Shown here piece by piece: positions 51,824 through 61,004 of a stretch of 64,000 nt of DNA; position 1 is the stretch's first letter; each line of letters begins with the position of its first letter. The notes under the pieces are model-generated. The model had not been told where the DNA came from. It searched no databases and saw only the letters and a program-made list of their open reading frames with translations. Source of the stretch: an uncultured Pelagibacteraceae bacterium (lineage in GTDB: Bacteria; Pseudomonadota; Alphaproteobacteria; Pelagibacterales; Pelagibacteraceae); the NCBI GenBank assembly GCA_902576375.1, contig CACGUZ010000001.1:1-64000 (forward strand), written 5' to 3'. The translations under genes and the position numbers were made by a program.

Positions 51824-52588
51824 ATGGAATTTAATAAAAAAGGTATACTAGGTAGAGCAAAAGAGGCTGCACAACAATCAACAGCAGTAACAGATGAAGG
51901 CTTAAGAGCCTACATGTTAAAAGTATATAACTACATGGCAACGGGAATCCTAATGACAGGGATAATTGCCCTTATAACTTTCAAAATGTCTGTTGTGACT
52001 GATAGTTCAGGATCTATAGTTGGACTAACTCAAGTGGGTAACGCGATCTACATGTCTGGGCTAAAATGGCTAGTAATGTTAGCTCCGCTTGGAATCGTAT
52101 TTTACATGAGCTTTGGTATAAATAAAATGAGTGCAGCTAAAGCGCAAACAACTTTTTGGATTTTTGCTGCATTAATGGGTCTGTCTCTTTCGTCAATTTT
52201 ATTAGTTTATACTGGCATGAGTATCACAAGGGTATTTTTCATTTGTTCTGCAACATTTGGAGCTATGAGCATATATGGATATACAACAAAAAGAGACCTA
52301 ACAAAATTAGGATCTTTTTTAATGATGGGTTTAATTGGTATCATTATCGCATCAATAGTTAATATATTTATGAAGTCTTCAATGATGTATTTCGTAATTT
52401 CTATTTTAGGTGTTTTAATTTTTGTAGGACTTACTGCTTACGACACACAAAAAATCAAAAACATGTATGCGGCTAGTGACACGGGTGAATTAATGGGCAA
52501 AAAAGCTGTAATGGGTGCATTGACGCTTTATTTAGACTTTATTAATTTATTTATCATGTTGCTTAGACTTTTTGGTCAAAGAAGATAA
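51824..52588 (+). CDS. Bax inhibitor-1/YccA family protein
   Basis: YMLKVYNYMATGILMTGI, FVGLTAYDTQKIKNMY, ALTLYLDFINLFIMLLRLFGQRR. Confidence 0.95.
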   Translation: MEFNKKGILGRAKEAAQQSTAVTDEGLRAYMLKVYNYMATGILMTGIIALITFKMSVVTDSSGSIVGLTQVGNAIYMSGLKWLVMLAPLGIVFYMSFGINKMSAAKAQTTFWIFAALMGLSLSSILLVYTGMSITRVFFICSATFGAMSIYGYTTKRDLTKLGSFLMMGLIGIIIASIVNIFMKSSMMYFVISILGVLIFVGLTAYDTQKIKNMYAASDTGELMGKKAVMGALTLYLDFINLFIMLLRLFGQRR

Positions 52589-52589
52589 T

Positions 52590-52931
52590 TTAAAGTTTTT
52601 TCCAATTAATATTTTTCAATAGATTATTTAAATCAGACGAATTTCTAAATATTTTTCCATTTGCATCGGTAATTAAATATTTAAGATTTTTATTTTTTGG
52701 CTTAAAATTTTTGCAAATCTTATACAGAGCATTTTCTGTAGTATTTTTAAAAACACTAAAACCAACTTGTTTGCTTGAAATATTAAGTCCATAGTCTTTC
52801 CACGATCCTTCAGAAACCATTTTAGCGTATAAGTTTAAAATAATCTTTAATTCATCTTTTTCAAAAAAATGTTTTTCTTCAATATTCTTTTTATTAACAT
52901 TATTGATTATTAGACGTAGATTATTATTCAT
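52590..52931 (-). CDS. DUF2794 family protein
   Basis: FEKDELKIILNLYAKMVSEGSWKDYGL...VGFSVFKNTTENALYKICK. Confidence 0.85.
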   Translation of the reverse strand: MNNNLRLIINNVNKKNIEEKHFFEKDELKIILNLYAKMVSEGSWKDYGLNISSKQVGFSVFKNTTENALYKICKNFKPKNKNLKYLITDANGKIFRNSSDLNNLLKNINWKKL

Positions 52932-53475
52932 TTGTTTTATACTTATTTATTAAACCTATTTGAAAAGCAGTGAATATAAATGTAATTGGTAATAGTCCCC
53001 ATACTTTAAAATTTACCCAAAATTCTTCAGATTGAGTTCGCCAAACTATTTCGTTTAGAATTGCTAGACCAAAAAAGAAATATATCCATCTTTTATTTAA
53101 TATCTCCCATCCTTCATCAGTTAGAGAGACAGAGTTACCCATTAATTTTTTTAAAACAGGTTCATTTGTAAAGTACCTTCCAAATATCAGAGCGAATGCA
53201 AAGAGAATATTTATAATTGTTGGTTTGACATAGATAAAAACTGGATTATCAAAGTAAATTGTTAAGCCTCCAAATAAAGTAATTAAAACTCCACTTAACA
53301 AAGGAATCTTTGGTATTTTTTTTTCTAAAAACCAAACAATAGCTAATGCAATTATTGTCGCAATAATAAATGGGGGAATTGCAATTTTTAAGTCTTTTCC
53401 ACTGTCGTAGTAGTAGTAAAAAAAAATTACTAGAGGTCCAAAATCTGTTAAAAACTTTAAAAAAGATTTGTTCAC
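52924..53475 (-). CDS. YciB/IspZ septation-family inner membrane protein
   Basis: DFGPLVIFFYYYYDSGKDLKIAIPPFI, RWIYFFFGLAILNEIVWRTQSEEFWVNFKVWGLLPITFIFTAFQ. Confidence 0.93.
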   Translation of the reverse strand: MNKSFLKFLTDFGPLVIFFYYYYDSGKDLKIAIPPFIIATIIALAIVWFLEKKIPKIPLLSGVLITLFGGLTIYFDNPVFIYVKPTIINILFAFALIFGRYFTNEPVLKKLMGNSVSLTDEGWEILNKRWIYFFFGLAILNEIVWRTQSEEFWVNFKVWGLLPITFIFTAFQIGLINKYKTNE

Positions 53476-53560
53476 AGGCGAGATATTAACATAAATAATA
53501 TTTTCATAGAAACTTTTAATTTTTCTTATTGATTTTTGTTTTTAAATACCCATACTAAAT

Positions 53561-53884
53561 ATGATGGCGATTCAAAAAGCTAAATTTTCAATTGGAGATA
53601 TAGTGAAACATAAACACTTCGACTTTAGAGGTGTAATTTATGATGTTGATTTTGAATTTAATAATTCAGAAGAATGGTATCAATCGATACCAAAAAATGT
53701 AAGACCAAGAAAAGATCAGCCTTTTTATCATCTGTTAGCTGAAAATGATGAAATCACATACGAGGCATACGTTTCCGAGCAAAATCTTCTTGTTGATGAC
53801 TCAGATGAACCAATTAAACATCCTTTAATTGAAGAAATTTTCTCTGGGAAAAAGGGATCTAGCTATTTTAAGCTATCTAATTAA
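53561..53884 (+). CDS. hspQ: heat shock protein HspQ family
   Basis: AKFSIGDIVKHKHFDFRGVIYDVDFEFNNSEEWYQSIP, DQPFYHLLAENDE. Confidence 0.93.
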   Translation: MMAIQKAKFSIGDIVKHKHFDFRGVIYDVDFEFNNSEEWYQSIPKNVRPRKDQPFYHLLAENDEITYEAYVSEQNLLVDDSDEPIKHPLIEEIFSGKKGSSYFKLSN

Positions 53885-53951
53885 ATAAATCACTTTTTTA
53901 ACACATTTAGCTCAAACCTTTGACACAGCAATTTGCTTTTATGAGGTTAAT

Positions 53952-54023
53952 TCTGATCAAGGGTGCTACTTATTTACCCTTCGTTATTATCTCCCTCTGG
54001 CATTCTTGATCAGGCAGTTTTTT
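53952..54023 (+). ncRNA. candidate structured RNA or extended terminator between hspQ and ccmC
   Basis: CTGATCAAG (53953-53961) pairs perfectly with CTTGATCAG (54005-54013), extended inward by GGTGCTA/TGGCATT (with GU pairs), then T6 at 54018-54023. Confidence 0.5.
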
Positions 54024-54045
54024 CATAATAAATATAATCTCATAT

Positions 54046-54753
54046 ATGTTTAAATATTTTGAACCGAATAAAATTTTTTCAATAACATCAAAAGCTCCTA
54101 AGTATGTATTATTTTTATTTATTGTCATTCTTTCAATAGGATTAACAGAGGCATTAATATTATCTCCTGAGGATTATAAGCAAAGTCACTCTGTCAGAAT
54201 AATGTATGTTCATGTTCCAGCAGCTTGGATTTCGCTTGGAATTTTTTCAGCTATTACTTTTTTATCTATAGTTGGATACATCTTTAAAATAAGAAATTTT
54301 TTTTTAATCGCAAAAAGTTTGGCACCCTCTGGGTTAGTATTTAATATAATAGCTCTTGTCACTGGTTCCATATGGGGCAAACCCACATGGGGAACTTGGT
54401 GGGCTTGGGACGCAAGAATAACTTCAATGTTAATACTAGCACTATTTTACATAATGTATCTTGTTGCATGGAGAATTTTTGAAGATAATGACAAAGCATT
54501 TAAAGTTACATCAATTATCACAATTTTAGGAATTATTAATGTTCCTATAATTAAGTATTCAGTAGATTGGTGGAATACATTGCATCAACCAGCTTCAATC
54601 AACATACTCTCGAAGTCTTCAATTCACATATCAATGCTGTTTCCATTAATGACAATGACTGCGGCATTTGCCCTATTTTCTCTACTGATTTTTTTAATGA
54701 AATATAATACAGAACTGATAAAAATTAAGAATAAAGGGTTAGATAGATTATGA
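54046..54753 (+). CDS. ccmC: heme exporter protein CcmC
   Basis: MYVHVPAAWISLGIF, GSIWGKPTWGTWWAWDARITSMLILALFYIMYL. Confidence 0.96.
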   Translation: MFKYFEPNKIFSITSKAPKYVLFLFIVILSIGLTEALILSPEDYKQSHSVRIMYVHVPAAWISLGIFSAITFLSIVGYIFKIRNFFLIAKSLAPSGLVFNIIALVTGSIWGKPTWGTWWAWDARITSMLILALFYIMYLVAWRIFEDNDKAFKVTSIITILGIINVPIIKYSVDWWNTLHQPASINILSKSSIHISMLFPLMTMTAAFALFSLLIFLMKYNTELIKIKNKGLDRL

Positions 54754-54977
54754 TTGAAAATTTATTTTTTATGAATGGATATGGACTGTATGTTTGGTTA
54801 GCATTTTCGTTTACTTTAGTAAGTTTTTTGACACTTTTTTTGGTTATCAAAATTCAATACAAAAAAGAAAAAAATAAATTTTTAGCAAAATTTGGATCTT
54901 TAAATTCTGAGAGAGCAGCTTTTGCAAAATCTCAAAGTATAAATAAAGAAATTTTGTCAAATACTTCAAACATTTAA
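54750..54977 (+). CDS. ccmD: heme exporter protein CcmD
   Basis: FMNGYGLYVWLAFSFTLVSFLTLFLVIK, small protein between ccmC and ccmE. Confidence 0.85.
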   Translation: MIENLFFMNGYGLYVWLAFSFTLVSFLTLFLVIKIQYKKEKNKFLAKFGSLNSERAAFAKSQSINKEILSNTSNI

Positions 54978-54987
54978 CTTTTGAAAC

Positions 54988-55407
54988 ATGTATGGCCGAA
55001 AAGTTAAATTAAGATTTTTTTTTATATTATTAATAATAACAACTTTAGCGTTATCAGTCTTTTTATTAGTTAAGTCTTTAGAGGAAAACGTTATTTTTTT
55101 TAAGTCTCCAACAGAAATTAAAACTTTAAGTGAAATTGGTAAAAAGAAAATTAGAATAGGTGGAATGGTTAAAAAAGACTCTATAACTATGATTTCAAAA
55201 GAAATTAAATTTATTGTTACAGATTTTAAAAACGAGATAAATGTTGTTTATTCTGGGGTCGTACCGAATCTTTTTGCTGAGGAGAAGGGTGTTGTTGCTG
55301 AGGGATATTTAAAAGATAAAAATTTCTTTTTAGCTACAAAAATTTTGGCTAAACATGATGAAAATTATATGCCACCAGAAGTTAAGGCAGCATTAGAGGA
55401 GAAATAA
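54988..55407 (+). CDS. ccmE: cytochrome c maturation protein CcmE
   Basis: [49 protein letters not shown]. Confidence 0.95.
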   Translation: MYGRKVKLRFFFILLIITTLALSVFLLVKSLEENVIFFKSPTEIKTLSEIGKKKIRIGGMVKKDSITMISKEIKFIVTDFKNEINVVYSGVVPNLFAEEKGVVAEGYLKDKNFFLATKILAKHDENYMPPEVKAALEEK

Positions 55408-55409
55408 AT

Positions 55410-57284
55410 TTGGCGAGTTTAATAGGTTCTTATTCATTAAGTTTTGGACTTCTTTTTTCAATTTTAATTATTTTTTTTTCAGTTAAAAATTTAAAAGCTG
55501 AAATCTTAGATAAAAAGATAATAACTTTTACATTTATTCAATTTTTTTTTGTAGTCATAAGTTTTTTTGGATTAATTATCTCTTTTATCAACTCAGATTT
55601 TAGCAACGAAACTGTTTTTAATCACTCTCATACAACTAAACCATTATTTTATAAAATCTCAGGAACTTGGGGTAATCATGAGGGGAGTTTATTGCTATGG
55701 TTGCTAGTATTAACTTTGTTTATTTCAATTTTTTTAATTAAATCTAATCAGCAGCCAAAAAAATACAGAATCTTTACCTTATTATTTCAACAAATAATAA
55801 TTGTAGGTTTTTTTATTTTTTTGATTAAGACTTCAAGCCCGTTTAATTATATTTTTCCAACACCAAATGAGGGTTTAGGCTTGAACCCAATTTTACAAGA
55901 CCCAGCTTTAGCAATACATCCACCAATTTTATATTTAGGTTATGTAGGTTCTTCAATAATTTTCTCGTCAGCTCTTGCTGCCATGGTTACCTCATATGTT
56001 TCAAAAGAATGGGCAAAGCATATTAAAAAATGGGTTTTAGCATCTTGGGTTTTTCTTACATTAGGAATTTTACTTGGATCTATTTGGGCATATTATGAAT
56101 TAGGTTGGGGAGGTTTTTGGTTTTGGGATCCAGTTGAAAACGTATCTTTAATGCCATGGTTTGCACTAACAACTTTACTTCACTGTATTTTAGTTTTGGA
56201 GAAAAAGAAAATATTAACTTCGTGGGCCATGATACTGTCAATTGCAACTTTTGCTTTGAGTATGAGTGGTACTTTTTTAGTAAGATCTGGAATTTTAAAT
56301 TCAGTTCATACATTTGCCAATGATCCAGAGAGAGGTTTATTTATTTTAATTTTTCTTTTTACGCTTATTTTTTTATCAATTTTTATTTTCATTTTTTTTC
56401 ATTCAGAGAAAGAAAAATTAGAAAATAATTTTTTTTGGCTAAGCAAGGAGACATCTATTTTAGTAAATAATTGGTTTATGATGTACTTTTTATCAGTAGT
56501 TTTAATAGGAACAATTTATCCAATATTTTTAGAAGTTATAACCACAAATAAAATATCCGTTGGACCACCTTTTTATAACAAGCTCATATTGCCTTTCTTA
56601 ATTCCATTTTTAATAGCTATGGCAATTGGACCAAATCTTAATTGGGTTAAATCAGATTTTAAAGATAAGTTTTACATGACCATATTTTTAATAATATCGT
56701 TTTTGTTATCAGCAGTAATAATTAAACAATTTGATATAAATTTCTTGATTAACACAATTTTAGTTACTTCTGCTTTCTTTTTATTTTTTTCTACCTCTAG
56801 AGAATTTTTTGTCAAAAGATTTAGAAATTTATCCCAGAACATTGCTCATTTTGGTTTTAGCTTATTAATTCTAAGTATTTTATTTAATAATATTTTTTCT
56901 AATGAGGTAATTACCAACCTAAAAATTGGTGAAACTTTTGAGACTGAAAAATTTACGATAAACTTCGAGAACATTAAGCAAGAAGATGAAAAAAACTTCA
57001 AAGCAATTATAGGAAAATTTAATGTACAAAATTTGGATGGCTCATCAGATATCCTCAACCCTGAGTTAAGAATATATAATCAACCAAATATAATTACGAG
57101 TGAGGCTGATATAAAAACAAACTTACTCACAGATAAATTTATGACGATGAATTATGTTCAGAACCAGGAATACTTCAATATAAGATATCAAGTCAAACCT
57201 TTCATGATTTGGATATGGGTTTCAGTAATATTAATAAGTTTCGGTGGTTTTTTAAGTTTTTTTAAAAAAAGATATGAAGTCTAA
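55410..57284 (+). CDS. ccmF: heme lyase CcmF (TTG start)
   Basis: TWGNHEGSLLLWLLVLTLF, AIHPPILYLGYVGSS, WGGFWFWDPVENVSLMPWF. Confidence 0.97.
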   Translation: MASLIGSYSLSFGLLFSILIIFFSVKNLKAEILDKKIITFTFIQFFFVVISFFGLIISFINSDFSNETVFNHSHTTKPLFYKISGTWGNHEGSLLLWLLVLTLFISIFLIKSNQQPKKYRIFTLLFQQIIIVGFFIFLIKTSSPFNYIFPTPNEGLGLNPILQDPALAIHPPILYLGYVGSSIIFSSALAAMVTSYVSKEWAKHIKKWVLASWVFLTLGILLGSIWAYYELGWGGFWFWDPVENVSLMPWFALTTLLHCILVLEKKKILTSWAMILSIATFALSMSGTFLVRSGILNSVHTFANDPERGLFILIFLFTLIFLSIFIFIFFHSEKEKLENNFFWLSKETSILVNNWFMMYFLSVVLIGTIYPIFLEVITTNKISVGPPFYNKLILPFLIPFLIAMAIGPNLNWVKSDFKDKFYMTIFLIISFLLSAVIIKQFDINFLINTILVTSAFFLFFSTSREFFVKRFRNLSQNIAHFGFSLLILSILFNNIFSNEVITNLKIGETFETEKFTINFENIKQEDEKNFKAIIGKFNVQNLDGSSDILNPELRIYNQPNIITSEADIKTNLLTDKFMTMNYVQNQEYFNIRYQVKPFMIWIWVSVILISFGGFLSFFKKRYEV

Positions 57285-57792
57285 ATTTATTCCACTAATT
57301 TTAATTTTTATTTTTTTAATTACTTTTGTAATTTTCTTCAAGGGATTAAAAAATTCAAATATTTATACTCCGAACACCAACCTAAAAAAAGAAGTTCCAT
57401 TATTTGAGTTAAAGTCTTTTGAGAATAATTCTATTATTATTTCAGAAAAAATTTTTGAGGATAATAAGTATTATTTAATGAACATATGGGCATCATGGTG
57501 CATCCCCTGTAAGGAAGAACATAAATTTTTAATGAAACTAAAAAAAGATGAAAGAATAGAATTGATAGGATTTAATTATAAAGATAACTTTAAAAATGCT
57601 TCAAGTTTTTTAAAAGATTTGGGAAATCCTTACAATATAATTGTATCAGATAAGGATGGTACAGCATCAATTGAATGGGGTGCTTATGGGGTGCCAGAAA
57701 GTTTTTTAGTACATCAAAATAAAATTATTAAAAGATTTATTGGACCAATAAACGATGAGAATTTATTAGAAATTCAGAAAATAATTAGATGA
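57274..57792 (+). CDS. ccmG: CcmG/DsbE thiol:disulfide interchange protein
   Basis: NIWASWCIPCKEEHKFL, WGAYGVPESFLV. Confidence 0.95.
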   Translation: MKSKFIPLILIFIFLITFVIFFKGLKNSNIYTPNTNLKKEVPLFELKSFENNSIIISEKIFEDNKYYLMNIWASWCIPCKEEHKFLMKLKKDERIELIGFNYKDNFKNASSFLKDLGNPYNIIVSDKDGTASIEWGAYGVPESFLVHQNKIIKRFIGPINDENLLEIQKIIR

Positions 57793-58151
57793 AATTTATT
57801 CCAATATTTTTGATTGTAAGTATAATTTTGAATTTCAATCTCTTAAAGGCAGATGAAATTAAAACTGAAAATAAAATAGCTAAAAATTTAAGATGTTTGA
57901 TTTGTCAAGGCCAGTCAGTGTATGATTCAGACTCAGAATTCGCGATAAGTCTAAAGTTGGTTATTAAAAATAAAATTCAACAAGGTTTGAGCGAGGAACA
58001 AATTTATAGTTTTTTAAAAATGAAATATGGAGAATGGATATTGTATGATCCAGTTTTCAACAGAAATACCTATTTTTTGTGGTTATTGCCTATCTTGATA
58101 TTCTTAGCAGGTGGTGCAATAATCATTAAAAGGTTTTATAATAAAAAATAA
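57789..58151 (+). CDS. ccmH: cytochrome c-type biogenesis protein CcmH/CcmL (short form)
   Basis: IAKNLRCLICQGQSVYDSDSEFAISLKLVIKNKIQQGLSEEQI. Confidence 0.93.
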   Translation: MKFIPIFLIVSIILNFNLLKADEIKTENKIAKNLRCLICQGQSVYDSDSEFAISLKLVIKNKIQQGLSEEQIYSFLKMKYGEWILYDPVFNRNTYFLWLLPILIFLAGGAIIIKRFYNKK

Positions 58152-58166
58152 TCTTAGTTAGGTAAA

Positions 58167-58676
58167 ATGATTTTAAAGAGAATTTTTTTTGTTTTGTTAA
58201 TTTTGACTTTGCCTTCAAAATTATTGGGAGATACTGATATTGATGATAACAATCATCAATTTAATTTATACCTTGGGAATTTTGATTTTAGTGATGATAA
58301 CCAAAAATCGACGTTGTTAGGTTTTCAGCATCAAAATGAAAATTTAAATAGAAATACATTTTTAGGAAATATTTCGCCGGTTACTGGAGGTTTCATAACT
58401 GCTAATTCAGCTGCATATATATATACAGGCGTGGAGTGGAATATGGACATGGGCCCATTTTTTTTTACTCCAAGCTTTACCCCCGGACTTTACCATGAAG
58501 GGGATGGAAAGGATCTTGGGCATCTTCTTGAATTTAAGTCAGAATTACAGTTTTCATACAAAACCACTGATACAACAAATTTTGCCGTATCATATAATCA
58601 TGTATCTAATGCAAGTTTAGGGGATAAAAATCCTGGGGCAAATAGTTATATGTTTAATTTCCTCAAAAAGTTTTAA
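58167..58676 (+). CDS. PagL-like outer-membrane acyloxyacyl hydrolase
   Basis: Signal peptide, beta-barrel-like pattern, C-terminal YNHVSNASLGDKNPGANSYMFNF. Confidence 0.65.
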   Translation: MILKRIFFVLLILTLPSKLLGDTDIDDNNHQFNLYLGNFDFSDDNQKSTLLGFQHQNENLNRNTFLGNISPVTGGFITANSAAYIYTGVEWNMDMGPFFFTPSFTPGLYHEGDGKDLGHLLEFKSELQFSYKTTDTTNFAVSYNHVSNASLGDKNPGANSYMFNFLKKF

Positions 58677-58684
58677 GAGAAATT

Positions 58685-59836
58685 ATGAATTTAAAAGATT
58701 GTCACAACTTTAGTGATTTTAGAAAATTAGCTCAAAAAAGGTTACCATCGCCAATCTTTCATTATATTGATGGTGCAGCAGATGATGAAGTTACATATGC
58801 TAGAAATACTAGTGCATTCGATGATGTGGATTTAGTTCCTAATGTTTTGAGAGGAGTTGAAGAAGTTGATTTGTCTACTACGATATTTGGAAAAAAATTA
58901 GATTTACCCTTTTATTTATCACCAACAGCTTTACAGAGACTTTTTCATTACGATGGAGAAAGAGCAGTTGGAAAAGCAGCAAAAAAATTTAATACAATGT
59001 TTGGTGTCTCTGCTCTAGCCACAGTTAGTGTTGAGGAAATTTCTTCAATGATTGATACACCTAAAATGTTTCAGTTCTATTTTCATAAAGATAGGGGTTT
59101 AAACGACTCTTGTTTGGAAAGAGCTAAAGCAGCAAATTTTGATGTGATGGCCTTAACAGTTGATACTATTACTGGAGGAAATAGAGAGAGAGACTTAAGA
59201 ACAGGATTTACCTCACCACCAAAGTTAACTCTAGCAAGTTTATATAGTTTTGCTACTAAACCGATGTGGGGAATTAATTATCTAACAAAAGGTAAGTTTG
59301 AATTACCTCATTTACAAGATTTTGTGAAAGAAGGTACCGATGTTAACTCATCAATTGGAAATTATTTTTCAACTATGCTGGATCAATCAATGAATTGGAA
59401 AGATGCTGAAAATCTTTGTTCTAAATGGGGAGGTCATTTCGCTCTCAAAGGAATTATGAGTGTTGAAGATGCAAAAAGAGCAGTAGACATAGGATGCACA
59501 GGTATAATGGTATCAAATCATGGCGGAAGACAATTAGATGGATCTAGAGCGCCCTTTGATCAACTTGCAGAAATTGTTGATGCAGTTGGTGATAAATTAG
59601 ATGTCATTTGTGAAGGTGGAATTCATAGAGGTACTCATATGCTTAAAGCATTATCATTAGGTGCTAAGGCTTGTTCAGGTGGAAGATTATATCTTTATGC
59701 TTTAGCAGCTGGAGGTCAAGCAGGTGTCGAAAGAGCTTTAGAAAAATATAAAGCTGAACTAGTACGTGATATGAAACTTATGGGGTGCACTAAGATTAGT
59801 GATCTAAATAGAAGTAATTTAAGATTCAGAAAATAG
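58685..59836 (+). CDS. FMN-dependent alpha-hydroxy-acid dehydrogenase/oxidase, copy 1
   Basis: IFHYIDGAADDEVT, FDVMALTVDT, MVSNHGGRQLDGSRAPFDQLAEIVDAV, CEGGIHRGTHMLKALSLGA. Confidence 0.94.
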   Translation: MNLKDCHNFSDFRKLAQKRLPSPIFHYIDGAADDEVTYARNTSAFDDVDLVPNVLRGVEEVDLSTTIFGKKLDLPFYLSPTALQRLFHYDGERAVGKAAKKFNTMFGVSALATVSVEEISSMIDTPKMFQFYFHKDRGLNDSCLERAKAANFDVMALTVDTITGGNRERDLRTGFTSPPKLTLASLYSFATKPMWGINYLTKGKFELPHLQDFVKEGTDVNSSIGNYFSTMLDQSMNWKDAENLCSKWGGHFALKGIMSVEDAKRAVDIGCTGIMVSNHGGRQLDGSRAPFDQLAEIVDAVGDKLDVICEGGIHRGTHMLKALSLGAKACSGGRLYLYALAAGGQAGVERALEKYKAELVRDMKLMGCTKISDLNRSNLRFRK

Positions 59837-60987
59837 TGGTTTTAAAAGATTGCTATAATTTTAATGATTTTAGAAATCTAGCAAAAAAAAAACTTCCCTC
59901 ACCGATTTTTCATTATATCGACGGTGGTGCCGATGATGAGACGACCTTAAAAAGAAACACTGAAGCTTTTAACCAATGTGATTTAGTTCCAAATATCCTG
60001 GCAAGTGTTGGTAAGCCAGATTTATCAACCACCATATTCGGCAAAAAAATTGATATGCCAATTTTTTTATCTCCTTGTGCAATGCAAAGATTATACCACC
60101 ATGACGGAGACAAAGCTTCAGCTAGAGCAGCTGAAAAATTTGGAACTTTTTATAGTATGTCAACAATGGCAAACAATACTATAGAAGAGATTTCAAATAT
60201 TTCTGGCGGGCCAAAATTGTTCCAATTGTATGTGCACAAGGATCAATCAATAACAGATGATTTAATAGATAGATGTAAAAGATCAGGATTTAATGGAATG
60301 TGTTTAACTGTTGATACATTAGTTGCAGGAAATAGAGAAAGAGATCATAGAACCGGATTTACAACACCACCTAAATTGACTTTACAAAGTTTAATGAGTT
60401 TTGCATCACATCCTAGTTGGGTTTTTAATTATTTAACACATGGAAAATTTAAACTAGCTAATGTGGCATCAAAGACTGATAAAGGGACTAACATCGCTAA
60501 ATCTGTTATAGAATATATTAATGAGCAATATGATCCTTCAATGAATTGGAAAGATGCAGAGTACTGCGTTAAAAAATGGAATGGTCCTTTTGCATTAAAA
60601 GGAGTCATGAGTGTTGATGACGCAAAAAGAGCAATTGATATTGGTTGCACTGCAATTATGATTTCAAATCATGGAGGTCGTCAGCTGGATGGATCTCGAT
60701 CACCCTTTGATCAAATTAAAGCAATTTCAGATGCAGTTGGAGATAAGCTGGAAATAATCTTAGACGGTGGAGTAAGGAGAGGGACACACGTCCTAAAAGC
60801 CTTAGCAGCTGGGGCAAAAGCCTGTAGTTTTGGAAAAATATTCTTGTTCTCTTTAGCCGCAGGTGGACAGCAAGGTGTTGAACATTTATTGAAAAACATG
60901 CACGATGAGATAAATAGAAATATGGTATTAATGGGTTGTAAAAATTTAAAAGAGTTGAATAGTTCAAAATTAATTTATAGAAATTAG
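59836..60987 (+). CDS. FMN-dependent alpha-hydroxy-acid dehydrogenase/oxidase, copy 2 (GTG start)
   Basis: Clear tandem paralog of copy 1; IFHYIDGGADDETT, MISNHGGRQLDGSRSPFDQIKAISDAV. Confidence 0.94.
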   Translation: MVLKDCYNFNDFRNLAKKKLPSPIFHYIDGGADDETTLKRNTEAFNQCDLVPNILASVGKPDLSTTIFGKKIDMPIFLSPCAMQRLYHHDGDKASARAAEKFGTFYSMSTMANNTIEEISNISGGPKLFQLYVHKDQSITDDLIDRCKRSGFNGMCLTVDTLVAGNRERDHRTGFTTPPKLTLQSLMSFASHPSWVFNYLTHGKFKLANVASKTDKGTNIAKSVIEYINEQYDPSMNWKDAEYCVKKWNGPFALKGVMSVDDAKRAIDIGCTAIMISNHGGRQLDGSRSPFDQIKAISDAVGDKLEIILDGGVRRGTHVLKALAAGAKACSFGKIFLFSLAAGGQQGVEHLLKNMHDEINRNMVLMGCKNLKELNSSKLIYRN

Positions 60988-61004
60988 GCTTAAAAATAAA
61001 AATT

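Noticed and set aside
53885-54045. Considered 6S RNA, SRP RNA, tmRNA or tRNA identity for the hspQ-ccmC spacer
   Set aside because: Too short for 6S/tmRNA, no SRP domain IV sequence, no tRNA cloverleaf; left as an unnamed candidate
58685-60987. Considered tandem FMN oxidase pair as an assembly duplication
   Set aside because: The two copies differ throughout at protein level and have different starts, so they are genuine paralogs
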